A stretch of DNA of 62,088 bases from Candidatus Kuenenia stuttgartensis (GTDB lineage Bacteria; Planctomycetota; Planctomycetia; Gemmatales; Gemmataceae). A program made the position numbers and the translations under genes. The notes under the pieces were generated by a model that was not told where the DNA came from, did not search any database, and worked only from the letters and a program-made list of their open reading frames with translations. The stretch is from contig CAMDHK010000004.1 of assembly GCA_945897965.1 (NCBI GenBank), positions 1 to 62,088 on the forward strand, read 5' to 3'. Of this stretch, positions 1 through 8,772 are shown piece after piece. Numbering within the stretch: the first letter of the stretch is position 1; each line of letters opens with the position of its first letter.

Positions 1-656
1 ACCAGAGGTTTAGGGCAAACAATCAGTACATTTTTTAATAACCCGGAACGAAATAGCAGCCTAATCGAAATTATAACTTGTATCGTTTTCCCTAATCCCA
101 TTTCATCAGCGATCAATGCTGATTTTCTAGGCATTAAAAATGCAATCCCTTTAATCTGATAAGGAAATGGTTTGAACGGAAGACTAACTTCTTTACCTAT
201 AAACACCTCTTCAATCGGAGGTTGCAACAAGTACATTAATCGTTCTTTAAACTGAAACATATCCTTTAATGGTTTTACCCTAGTGAGGTCTTTTTCAAGA
301 AGTGCTTCAACAATTTCAGAAGAAATATCAGATGCATCTGATTCAATCTTTTTACTATCGGAATTTGAGTCTCCCAGTAATTTCGGAGCAACATAATTTA
401 CGATCCCTTCTTGTGGCGTAGGGAACTTCCAGCATTCGGTGCTAACCTTTGGTTCGAGATCAGGTAATATTTTAACCCAAGGTAAATTATTAAGCAGTGG
501 AAAGGATCTTAAATTTAAAACGCCATTTTTAGGCAAAATCTCAACGCTATTGATAGTTATGGGCAAATCTAAACGGTATGAATTTAGCAAAGGTTCAGAA
601 AACTCTTTTTGGTTATCTTCTCCGCACGCAATAGTTGCTAAAAGGTGCGGATTCAT
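1..656 (-). CDS. SNF2-family DEAD/H helicase, N-terminal part (runs off left edge)
   Basis: This is the first 218 codons of a minus-strand gene that continues beyond base 1. The start is the ATG at 656-654, chosen because a perfect AGGAGG lies at 667-662. About 160 residues without a recognised domain lead into the helicase ATPase: a Q-motif-like PYQIKG (165-170), the Walker A box DEMGLGKT (184-191) and motif Ia, LIVCPKP (211-217). DEMGLGKT is the hallmark of SWI2/SNF2 ATP-dependent DNA translocases, which remodel protein-DNA complexes. Only the beginning is visible, so the C-terminal helicase lobe and the exact subfamily (HepA/RapA or another) cannot be judged. It lies 171 bp downstream of the histidine kinase on the same strand. 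Confidence 0.85.
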   Translation of the reverse strand, partial: MNPHLLATIACGEDNQKEFSEPLLNSYRLDLPITINSVEILPKNGVLNLRSFPLLNNLPWVKILPDLEPKVSTECWKFPTPQEGIVNYVAPKLLGDSNSDSKKIESDASDISSEIVEALLEKDLTRVKPLKDMFQFKERLMYLLQPPIEEVFIGKEVSLPFKPFPYQIKGIAFLMPRKSALIADEMGLGKTIQVIISIRLLFRSGLLKNVLIVCPKPL

Positions 657-827
657 AAAAACCTCCTGAGAATAATAAAACACTATCAAAGCAATCGGAT
701 GGTTAAAAAAACCACTTGAGGAAGTAATTAAAATCGAAGAGATTTATGAGTAAATCGGGTTGCAATCATGAAGGCTAGGTAAACAAAAAGGGTTCTAACT
801 GCGAAAACTAAAAAGTAATTTGGTAAA

Positions 828-2720
828 TTAAGAAACGATCTTATTAATTTCAACAGAAAGAACTTTAATCAAATCTTCAATTTCTTTCTCGTTAGAAGAT
901 TTTTTGATGGCACATTCGATTTTTTCGCCAATCTGTGCCAACTGCGGATAGCCATAAAACCCACTTGCACCCCTTAACTGGTGAAGTTCTTTTTCGAGTG
1001 AATCAAAAGACTTAGATTTATTGAAATCGATGATATTATTAATTTTAAACACGAGTGAATTAAAAAAATGCTGTTGCAAATTAAGATTGGAATCCGAACT
1101 AGCTTCACCAATACCATGTCCCTCAATTTTGATTTTATCAGCGATGGGCAAATAACAAGCTAAAGCCTCCAACAATTTCTCGCGATCAATCGGCTTGGTT
1201 AAAAACAAATCAAAACCAGCCTCTAAACATTCAATCTCATCTTGTTTTGTAGCATTAGCGGTCAAAGCAAAAATCGGGATTTTATTACCAGAATTCCGAA
1301 TGATTTTTGTAGTCTCCATACCACCACCGTCAGGCATCTGCAAATCCATTAATATCAAATCAAAATCAGTTTGAGCTAACTCACGCAAAACTTTGGATCC
1401 CGAAGAAACCGTGGTAACATCCAATCCTTCTTTTTCTAAAAGATAACGCAAATAAACTTGAATATCTTCGCTATCCTCAGCAAGTAAAATAGAAGCAGAG
1501 GTGGGTAGTGACAAAGTACTGGTGATAGCATTTAAATCACGCGAGTTTAGTGTCCCAAGTTTTGCAGAATCAATTACTTTGTGTAAATCTTGAACATCAA
1601 CAGGAAGGAACAAAGAAAAACACGATCCAGCTTTCAATTTGGTTGAAACTCTAATAAATCCGCCTAATAATCTGGCAAGTCGGTTGGCGATAGTAAGCCC
1701 TAAGCCAGTACCTTCAATACGTGAAGAAAAACCTTTTCCCGCCCTGACAAATGGATTAAACAAAGCTGCCATTTGTTTGTCATCCATCCCTGGCCCTTGG
1801 TCTTCAACAGAAAACACCAAGCAATCACCAGAAATATCTTCAATATGATCCATCTTTACCCGGACTTTAATTTCACCCTTCAAAGTGTATTTAACCGCGT
1901 TCCCTAAAAGATTTACAAGGATCTGCCTAAGGCGAGTAGGATCTGTATGAAATAGAACAGGAATATCACCCTCGGGAATGGCAAGCAATTTGATACCCTT
2001 TTTATTCGCTTGAAGCCCAAGAGTTTCAAACACTTCGGAAATCGTATACCACGGCGAAACAGGGAGGATATCAATATCCATCCTGCCTGCCTCAATCTTT
2101 GAAAAGTCAAGAATATCTTTAACTAGCTGTAGCAAGAAATCCCCACTACGAGACATAGCACGAGACATCTTTTTTCTTTCGTCTGCAGAAAGCTCTGAAT
2201 CGGCAAGCATATGAGCATAACCAACAATCGCTTGAATTGGTGCTCGAATTTCGTGGCTCATATTAGCCAAAAAACCACTTTTCACGCGACTTGCATCCTC
2301 AGCAGCAAGTAAACGGGAAACATTGGATTTGCTTGATTGATTTTGCAATTCAAATTCAATACCAAAAATATCAAACCCTTTAACACATTGCAATTCATCA
2401 TAAAAAGGCTGGAAACGCCCATGAACCCAAATCCAATTATGGTCAGGATTTCGAAGTCTAAACTCCATCGAAAAATGTTTTTTAAGTAACTTAGAAGAAT
2501 CAATCGCATTCATAAGATCAGATTTTTCATCTTCATGAATCTGATCAACCCATGATAAGGCATTGTGATCTAATATTTTGATTTCCCATTCTTTATTAAA
2601 AGAAATCATTTCAAGATTTACGCCAACCTTCCAATAAAATGAAGGAAAATCAGGCTCTATTAGATTTTTAAACATCAATATTCCGAACACAAGGCAAAGA
2701 TTTTGTATAAACAGCATCAT
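828..2720 (-). CDS. Hybrid sensor histidine kinase (PAS-HisKA-HATPase-REC-Hpt)
   Basis: A 630-residue phosphorelay protein. Order: short hydrophobic stretch (about 3-20), a PAS_3-like sensor domain (about 28-125, with WVHGRF typical of the fold), HisKA with H-box SHEIRAP (His156), HATPase_c with N-box NLLGNAVKYT (270-279), G1 DQGPGMD and G2 GTGLGL (337-342), a receiver domain with acidic pair E415/D416, phospho-Asp D459 in LMDLQMP and Lys509, and a C-terminal Hpt domain with LHQLRGASG (His580). All phosphotransfer residues are present, so a complete intramolecular His-Asp-His relay is expected; no output domain is fused, so a separate response regulator must receive the phosphate. No regulator gene is nearby. 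The N-terminus is uncertain: no Shine-Dalgarno precedes the first ATG, and Met16 or Met38 are alternatives. Confidence 0.93.
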   Translation of the reverse strand: MMLFIQNLCLVFGILMFKNLIEPDFPSFYWKVGVNLEMISFNKEWEIKILDHNALSWVDQIHEDEKSDLMNAIDSSKLLKKHFSMEFRLRNPDHNWIWVHGRFQPFYDELQCVKGFDIFGIEFELQNQSSKSNVSRLLAAEDASRVKSGFLANMSHEIRAPIQAIVGYAHMLADSELSADERKKMSRAMSRSGDFLLQLVKDILDFSKIEAGRMDIDILPVSPWYTISEVFETLGLQANKKGIKLLAIPEGDIPVLFHTDPTRLRQILVNLLGNAVKYTLKGEIKVRVKMDHIEDISGDCLVFSVEDQGPGMDDKQMAALFNPFVRAGKGFSSRIEGTGLGLTIANRLARLLGGFIRVSTKLKAGSCFSLFLPVDVQDLHKVIDSAKLGTLNSRDLNAITSTLSLPTSASILLAEDSEDIQVYLRYLLEKEGLDVTTVSSGSKVLRELAQTDFDLILMDLQMPDGGGMETTKIIRNSGNKIPIFALTANATKQDEIECLEAGFDLFLTKPIDREKLLEALACYLPIADKIKIEGHGIGEASSDSNLNLQQHFFNSLVFKINNIIDFNKSKSFDSLEKELHQLRGASGFYGYPQLAQIGEKIECAIKKSSNEKEIEDLIKVLSVEINKIVS

Positions 2721-2821
2721 AATGGAAACAGTTATATTTTCAAAGGTTTATTAGGAATACCCATCAAGTAAAGATATTATGGCTATAAGCTTCGAAACTT
2801 TATTATTCTTGGTAATAAAAA

Positions 2822-4687
2822 ATGCAATTCAATTTGATTCTAATTCTTCTGCTCAATCAATCTGTCTGTTTTCAAAACAATCTCAATAGCTCATTCTCCA
2901 AGCAAAATGTAGAAGCAGCAATAAATCGTGGTACTTCTTTTTTAAAAAACACTCAAAAACCTGATGGAACTTGGTCAGATAACGATATTGGCCCTACAGC
3001 CTTGGCAGGGATGGCATTACTAGAATCTGGCATTACACAAGATGATCAAACTTTGGCAAAAGCAATTACTGCATTAAGAAAAAATGCACAAACAACAACC
3101 CATACTTATTCAATTGCGTTATGTCTTATATTTTTCGACCGCCTAAGCCAAATTGAAGATATTGCCTTAATCGAATCTTTGGCTATGCGGTTACTGGCTG
3201 GGCAAACCCAATCAGGGGGGTGGGGTTATAATTGCCCTGGCCCAACCAATGAAGAGTTATTACGACTTCAAACTAACCAAAAGAAATCAGTTGAATTAAA
3301 AGCTACAAAAACATTTCCCAAATTTAATAGCAAGAAATCATTTGAAGATTTATCACCTGAAGTTGTTCGATCAATCAAAGTGATATATCAGGAAAAAGCC
3401 ACCGGTAACAACAACGATGGAGGTTCAGACAATTCAAACACTCAATTTGCAACATTTGCACTGTGGGTATCAAGAAGACACGGAATCCCAATTAATATCG
3501 CATTTTCCCGAATATTATTAAGATTCCGTGGCACGCAAGCTCAAGATGGAGGCTGGGCCTATTCAGGAAGTGGTGGAAACCAACCCTCCTCTCCCACCAT
3601 GACAGCAGCAGGCCTACTTTGTCTAGGATTGGCCTCAGGCTTTTTTGTAGAAATTGGAACCCAACTAAAACCATCAGAAAGAATCGACATTAGTAAGGAT
3701 GTATTTTTAGGCCGTGGGCTTTTCGCTTTGGGAAGTTGCATTGGAAATCCAGCAGGTAAAGGCAAAGAAGGATTAATTGCAAGGCTTGGAGAACAAGGGG
3801 GCCAAAGTTATTATTTCTTATGGTCACTCGAAAGATCCGCAACAGGGTTAGGCTTGGAATCAATAGGGAGAAAAGACTGGTACTCTTGGGGTGCTGAAAT
3901 TCTTTTAGTTAACCAGCTCCCTAATGGCTCCTGGATAGGTGATTACGCAAGTTATAATGCAGATACATGTTTTGCAATTCTGTTTCTAACAAAATCAAAT
4001 TTTGCAGAAGACCTGACTACGCTTCTTCGGGGAAAAACAAATAACCTTGGGTTGGTCGAGCTTAAAAGTGGTGGAGTTGGAGGCGATGCAATTGCCAATC
4101 TATCAAAGCAAGGCGGAATTAAAGTAGCAATTACCGGTGATGGAAAAGGCGCAACTCAAGGAAAAATAACTTACAACAACACTAAAAAAGAGAACGACAA
4201 TACTACTAGCAAGAAAGATATCCCAGCTTCTCCAGAAAAAACTTCCCTAGCTTTACTTACAAATGCAAAACCCGAAAAATTTTTAGAAACCCTTGAGGAA
4301 TTCAAAAAAGGAAAAGGCGGGGAATTCACCCAAGCATTATCTGCAGCCATTCCAAACCTGCAAGGATTTCAACAATTTGAAGCAAGAAAAGCTCTTGCAG
4401 AAAGGTTTGTACGCTTTAACAAGGAAACACTAATTGAATACTTGAATAATGATAATCCTGAGATCCGAGCTGCTGCGATTTCAGCAATCGCCCTACGAAA
4501 CCAAAAAATCGGCATGTCTAATATTACAGCGGCCTTGGAAGACAATTCAGCATGGGTTCGTAATTCTGCGTATTTATGTTTAAAATCACTTACAGGTAAA
4601 GATTTTGGCAACCCAAATCTTGTGACGGATCCTGAAAAAACAAAAATATTGAACCTTTGGAAAACATATATCAAGGAAAATCCTTAA
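2822..4687 (+). CDS. Secreted terpene-cyclase/prenyltransferase-fold repeat protein with C-terminal HEAT-like repeats
   Basis: A 621-residue protein with an N-terminal signal peptide (hydrophobic about 3-16). Residues about 30-400 carry QW-type repeats of the squalene-cyclase/prenyltransferase alpha-alpha barrel: PDGTWSDN, QSGGWGYN, QDGGWAYSG and LPNGSWIGDY. The DXDD(T) acid motif that class II cyclases need is not seen, so a catalytic terpene cyclase is unlikely; the fold is common in exported planctomycete proteins of unknown role. After a low-complexity linker (about 440-480) the tail (about 490-620) holds HEAT-like helical repeats (PEIRAAAISAIALR, AWVRNSAYLCLKS). The combination suggests an exported protein-binding scaffold. 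It is divergent from the kinase gene with a 101 bp gap. No clear ribosome site precedes the ATG. Confidence 0.8.
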   Translation: MQFNLILILLLNQSVCFQNNLNSSFSKQNVEAAINRGTSFLKNTQKPDGTWSDNDIGPTALAGMALLESGITQDDQTLAKAITALRKNAQTTTHTYSIALCLIFFDRLSQIEDIALIESLAMRLLAGQTQSGGWGYNCPGPTNEELLRLQTNQKKSVELKATKTFPKFNSKKSFEDLSPEVVRSIKVIYQEKATGNNNDGGSDNSNTQFATFALWVSRRHGIPINIAFSRILLRFRGTQAQDGGWAYSGSGGNQPSSPTMTAAGLLCLGLASGFFVEIGTQLKPSERIDISKDVFLGRGLFALGSCIGNPAGKGKEGLIARLGEQGGQSYYFLWSLERSATGLGLESIGRKDWYSWGAEILLVNQLPNGSWIGDYASYNADTCFAILFLTKSNFAEDLTTLLRGKTNNLGLVELKSGGVGGDAIANLSKQGGIKVAITGDGKGATQGKITYNNTKKENDNTTSKKDIPASPEKTSLALLTNAKPEKFLETLEEFKKGKGGEFTQALSAAIPNLQGFQQFEARKALAERFVRFNKETLIEYLNNDNPEIRAAAISAIALRNQKIGMSNITAALEDNSAWVRNSAYLCLKSLTGKDFGNPNLVTDPEKTKILNLWKTYIKENP

Positions 4688-4798
4688 CAACCAATGCCCG
4701 GATTAGATCAAATATCGTTATTAACGAATTAAATCAGGAATCACATCGGTTTTTCAGTAAAATAGAACAATATTAAGGAATCTTCAGGCAAACATAAA

Positions 4799-6193
4799 AT
4801 GTCCAAGGATAAGTTACTTTTTGTAACTGGAAAGCTAGCAAGCCCTTCACTAAAGGATTTACTTTCCAGGATGACGGAGTCATTACCATTTGATTGGGAA
4901 ATTAACACATTACCAATAAATGTAGCAGCATTGGCAACTATGGAATGGATTAGTTCACATTTAAAAATAACGAACAAACCTGACAAAATAATAATCCCTG
5001 GCTTATGTAGAGGAGAAGCAAAAATTTTAGAAATCCAAACAGGAATTCCTTGCATAAAAGGTCCCAAAGACCTTCGAGATTTACCTAACTTTTTAAAGGT
5101 TGGAAATTTTAATGCGACGAACCCTGATTATGGAAAGTACAACATCGAGATAATAGCGGAAATAAATCACGCGCCTGATTTATCCTTGGAAGAGATCGAA
5201 ACTACAGCCATCTATCTTACTTCACAGGGTGCGGATATTATTGATCTAGGAATGAATCCTGGAACACCTTGGGTACAAGTTGGGGAATGTGTTAAAAGAC
5301 TAAAAAAACTAAATATTAAAGTTTCCATCGATAGTTTTAATCCCGTGGAAGTAGAAAGCGCAGTAAATGCAGGGGCAGACTTGGTTTTAAGTATCAACGA
5401 AGATAATCTTGAAATTGCCAAACATTTAGAATGCGAATTTGTTCTGATACCAAAAGAACCAGGTAGACCAGAAACTTTAATTAAATCTGTTGAAAAACTA
5501 CTGAGTTGGAACCGTAAATTTAGAATCGACCCAATTCTTGAACCCATCGGGCTTGGCTTCGCAAAATCATTACTCGGATATTATAAAGCCCGGGAACTTT
5601 ATCCAACGATTCCCATGATGATGGGAATTGGAAATGTAACCGAATTAACAGATTCAGATTCTTCAGGGATCAATGCATTATTAATTGCAATATGCCAAGA
5701 ACTTAATATTCAAAGTGTTTTAACAACTTCCGTTATTAACTGGTGTAGAACTACAGTTAAAGAAATAGATCTTGCTAGGAAATTGATGTTTCATGCCATC
5801 ACAAAGCAAGTAATTCCCAAGCGATTAGAACCGGGATTACTATTACTAAGAGATCCGACCGAACGAAGGCATGGAATAGAAACACTTAACCGATTCAAGT
5901 CGGAAATAAAGGACAAGAATTTCAGGATATTTGCCGAAGACGGATTAATCCACATCATGAATAAAAACATTCATCTGATGGGTCAAGATCCTTACAAATT
6001 AATTGAGGAAGTGAAAAAAACAGAAGAAATAGATGAATCGCATTCTTTTTATTTAGGATTTGAACTTTGTAAAGCGATGACTGCAATTACACTGGGAAAA
6101 AATTACACTCAGGATCAGGAATTACAGTGGGGTTTCTTAACTCGAGAAGAGAACATCCATCGTAATCCGATGATAGATAAAAAAACTGATTAA
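4799..6193 (+). CDS. Archaeal-type dihydropteroate synthase-related protein (DUF6513 + pterin-binding domain)
   Basis: A 464-residue protein. The first about 95 residues (LFVTGKLA..., IIPGLCRGE) resemble the domain I know as DUF6513; residues about 115-330 form a pterin-binding TIM barrel: EIIAEINHAP, GADIIDLGMNPGTP, VSIDSFNP, and GLGFAKSL followed by MMMGIGN. This matches the dihydropteroate-synthase-related family known from methanogens and from bacteria that use tetrahydromethanopterin, rather than folate FolP (a canonical folP is at 55390-56250). The expected role is joining a pterin to an aminobenzoate-type acceptor, or another pterin step. It sits 30 bp upstream of pabB on the same strand, so the two are probably co-transcribed and both concern p-aminobenzoate-derived cofactors. 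Family recognition is from memory of motif patterns; the exact reaction is inference. Confidence 0.75.
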   Translation: MSKDKLLFVTGKLASPSLKDLLSRMTESLPFDWEINTLPINVAALATMEWISSHLKITNKPDKIIIPGLCRGEAKILEIQTGIPCIKGPKDLRDLPNFLKVGNFNATNPDYGKYNIEIIAEINHAPDLSLEEIETTAIYLTSQGADIIDLGMNPGTPWVQVGECVKRLKKLNIKVSIDSFNPVEVESAVNAGADLVLSINEDNLEIAKHLECEFVLIPKEPGRPETLIKSVEKLLSWNRKFRIDPILEPIGLGFAKSLLGYYKARELYPTIPMMMGIGNVTELTDSDSSGINALLIAICQELNIQSVLTTSVINWCRTTVKEIDLARKLMFHAITKQVIPKRLEPGLLLLRDPTERRHGIETLNRFKSEIKDKNFRIFAEDGLIHIMNKNIHLMGQDPYKLIEEVKKTEEIDESHSFYLGFELCKAMTAITLGKNYTQDQELQWGFLTREENIHRNPMIDKKTD

Positions 6194-6223
6194 GAACTTT
6201 ACAACCTAAGAAAAGATTGAATA

Positions 6224-7666
6224 GTGATTTCACCGTACATCAAAAAAATAAGTATGCCAATAAGCCAAAGAGAGGCTTTTTTAAGATTGCAAAATCTTCC
6301 TGGATTGTTGTTCCTTGAAGGAAACGCCAGTGGCAGTGATTATGCTTTTTTAACTGCAGATCCTTTTAAAGTTTTGGAAAAACAAGCAGACACAAAATAC
6401 CAACCAAGTGACATATTAAAAACCTTACGAAGTGAATATAGCCGTTGGAAAATTAAACCAACGGATGGAGTCCCTCCATTCCAAGGGGGGATGGCAGGGC
6501 TATTTGGCTATGGATTATCAAAACAAATAGAAAAGTTACCTTCGGATAGCAAAGCTTTTATCTCATCGCCTGACTTATCAATAGGCTTTTACGACTGGGT
6601 TCTATCATTTGATTTACGAAAAGAGGAAGTCTGGCTGGTTTCAACTGGTTTTCCTGAAACGACTGAAAATTTACAGACCCTTCGTGCTAAAAATCGTGCC
6701 GATATGGTTCTTAAATTGCTGGAAACTCCAACGAAAATCCATCAGACAAACTTTACTCAGAAAGAATTAAGCTATACAGCTCCTGAAAATTTATTCAGGT
6801 TATTTGATGACGAGCATTTTTATTGTGACAATTCCGCGATTGACTACATGAAAAGCGTTAAAAAAAGTATTGAATACATCAATGCAGGAGATTCGTTTCA
6901 GATCAATTTATCACAAAGGTTCTGGCATCCAAAATTTTGCGATGACCGATTGCTTTACGAATTACTTTCAAAAACATCCCCTGCCCCGTTTTCATGCTAT
7001 CTAACTACTTCGATGGGCAATATTTTAAGCGCATCTCCTGAAAGATTTCTAACCCTCCAAAATAACAAAGTAATAACAAGTCCAATTAAAGGAACAAGGC
7101 CCAGAGGAAAAACAGAACAAGAAGATATCGAGATGGCCAATTCTCTTCTAAATAGCCCAAAAGATAGAGCTGAAAATGTAATGATTGTAGATTTGCTCAG
7201 AAATGATCTGGGGCGCGTTTGCTCATTCGGAAGTATTCAAGTAGAAGAACTTTGCAAACTTGAAACATTCTCAAATGTACACCATTTAGTTTCCAAAGTT
7301 ACAGGCAAGCTAAAGCCAGAGCATGATGCATTAGATTTATTGCTTTCATGTTTTCCAGGAGGATCTGTCACAGGGGCCCCGAAGATACGATCGATGGAAA
7401 TAATCTCCGAGTTAGAAACATCACCCCGTGGGATTTATTGCGGCAGCGTTGGGTATCTTGGTTTTGATGGATCCATGGACACAAACATTTTGATACGAAG
7501 TATATTTTCATCAGAAAAATGGCTGCAATTTGGAGCGGGTGGCGGGATTGTTGCAGATTCGAAACCTAACGATGAATACCTTGAAACTTTAAACAAGGCT
7601 TCAGGGATTATACAAACTATTCGCTCTCATCCAGACTCGATTAATTTGATTCAATTAAAGCGCTAG
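6224..7666 (+). CDS. pabB: Aminodeoxychorismate synthase component I (PabB)
   Basis: A 480-residue chorismate-binding enzyme that aminates chorismate to 4-amino-4-deoxychorismate for p-aminobenzoate synthesis. Family motifs: GLFGYGLSK (93-100), INAGDSFQINLSQRF (219-233), SASPERF, PIKGTRPRG (287-295), ENVMIVDLLRNDLGRV, CFPGGSVTGAPK and GGGIVADS. The Lys in PIKGT (K289) is diagnostic: PabB uses this lysine covalently, whereas anthranilate synthase has Ala there. No glutaminase (PabA) or lyase (PabC) is fused or adjacent, so they must lie elsewhere. The start is uncertain: GTG at 6224 or the in-frame ATG at 6254, neither with a strong ribosome site. Its last 26 bases overlap the convergent oxidoreductase gene. 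Confidence 0.92.
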   Translation: MISPYIKKISMPISQREAFLRLQNLPGLLFLEGNASGSDYAFLTADPFKVLEKQADTKYQPSDILKTLRSEYSRWKIKPTDGVPPFQGGMAGLFGYGLSKQIEKLPSDSKAFISSPDLSIGFYDWVLSFDLRKEEVWLVSTGFPETTENLQTLRAKNRADMVLKLLETPTKIHQTNFTQKELSYTAPENLFRLFDDEHFYCDNSAIDYMKSVKKSIEYINAGDSFQINLSQRFWHPKFCDDRLLYELLSKTSPAPFSCYLTTSMGNILSASPERFLTLQNNKVITSPIKGTRPRGKTEQEDIEMANSLLNSPKDRAENVMIVDLLRNDLGRVCSFGSIQVEELCKLETFSNVHHLVSKVTGKLKPEHDALDLLLSCFPGGSVTGAPKIRSMEIISELETSPRGIYCGSVGYLGFDGSMDTNILIRSIFSSEKWLQFGAGGGIVADSKPNDEYLETLNKASGIIQTIRSHPDSINLIQLKR

Positions 7667-8756
7667 GATTTACTGCTTGGTGCGTTGAAGCTGAAATCAT
7701 AACCGCTTCGCACAAAGCAATAGTTAAAAGGTTATCGTCACCACTGATTTCGGGCTCGATCCCCAGTTCGACCGCACGCAATAATTGAGCCATTGTGCCT
7801 ACAAAAGCATCGGGAAACCAAACTTCATTCCATACTGGTGAATGCCATTTACCATTGTCACCAACAGTGGTGAACTCCAAGGTACTTGGAATTTTTTCCG
7901 GATATTTAGGCCAACCGATGGTACCTTTAGCCATACCAAGAGTACCTTCAATACGCCAACGAATATAAATATCCTCGCCCGCACCTTCCTTGGCAGGCCC
8001 CGCCCAAACATCATCCCAAGAAGAAGCGCGTGCTCCGGAATCATATTCGAGGATGTATAAATTAACGCCATCGGTGTGCGAAAATTTAGTTCTTGGGTCT
8101 TTGGTAGTACTAGCAAAAACTAGGTTTGGGTTCCCCAACCAATAGCGAAAAGTATCTAAATGATGAATGCTCATGATAAAAGTTGAAAGCGATTTTAAAC
8201 CTTTGGCCCAAGGCATCCAATGCGGAATAGCTCGCATTTCAATGGTAGCCAGAACGATATCTCCAAGTTTTCCTGAATTTAAAAGAGACTTAGCAACCCT
8301 TACCGATTGATCAAAACGCATATTTTGATTCACTGCAAGAGTGACTGACTTTTGTTTGCAGGCATTAACCAATTTTTTTGCAGTAAGCAAATCCATGGCA
8401 AGAGGCTTTTGGGCTAAAATTCCCCGCAATTTTTTAGATTGCTCAAGGGCCTTCATTATAATTTCTGGTTGAGCTTCCGGTGGAACCGCAATATCTAAAA
8501 TATCAAAGTCACCATGTTCAAGCATTTCATCAATCGAATCATACACGACTGGGATATTATGATTTAAAGCAACTTCTTTTGCTTTATCTTTAGATCTTGA
8601 AGCAATGCAAGAAACATGAAATCCCGCACTTTTATAAGCAGGGATCTGGCAATCTTTCATAATAAAACCAGAACCTATACATCCTATCTTGAAATCTTTT
8701 TTCACAGGAAGAATTGGAAGTCTTGAATCTACAAGATGCTTGATAAAGTTATCCAA
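7641..8756 (-). CDS. Gfo/Idh/MocA-family NAD(P)-dependent oxidoreductase
   Basis: A 371-residue oxidoreductase. The Rossmann domain starts at about residue 23 with IGCIGSGFIMKDCQIPAY, then SRSKDKAKEVA; the family's EKPLA motif appears as AQKPLA with its catalytic-region Lys kept; the substrate half has IHHLDTFRYWLG, matching the family's histidine motif. Such enzymes usually oxidise or reduce sugars, inositols or related polyols; the substrate cannot be told here. The start codon is TTG at 8756, supported by TAGGAAC six bases upstream and by the lack of any in-frame ATG before the Rossmann motif. It follows ispH by 16 bp and is probably co-transcribed, with no obvious metabolic link. Confidence 0.88.
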   Translation of the reverse strand: MDNFIKHLVDSRLPILPVKKDFKIGCIGSGFIMKDCQIPAYKSAGFHVSCIASRSKDKAKEVALNHNIPVVYDSIDEMLEHGDFDILDIAVPPEAQPEIIMKALEQSKKLRGILAQKPLAMDLLTAKKLVNACKQKSVTLAVNQNMRFDQSVRVAKSLLNSGKLGDIVLATIEMRAIPHWMPWAKGLKSLSTFIMSIHHLDTFRYWLGNPNLVFASTTKDPRTKFSHTDGVNLYILEYDSGARASSWDDVWAGPAKEGAGEDIYIRWRIEGTLGMAKGTIGWPKYPEKIPSTLEFTTVGDNGKWHSPVWNEVWFPDAFVGTMAQLLRAVELGIEPEISGDDNLLTIALCEAVMISASTHQAVNPSALIESN

Positions 8757-8772
8757 ATTTGGTTCCTATCAA

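Noticed and set aside
4715-4727. Palindrome TCGTTA-T-TAACGA before the DHPS-related gene
   Set aside because: Short, AT-rich, and not placed over a recognisable promoter.
6224-7666. Anthranilate synthase component I (TrpE) as an alternative for PabB
   Set aside because: The PIKGT lysine is diagnostic for aminodeoxychorismate synthase; TrpE has Ala.
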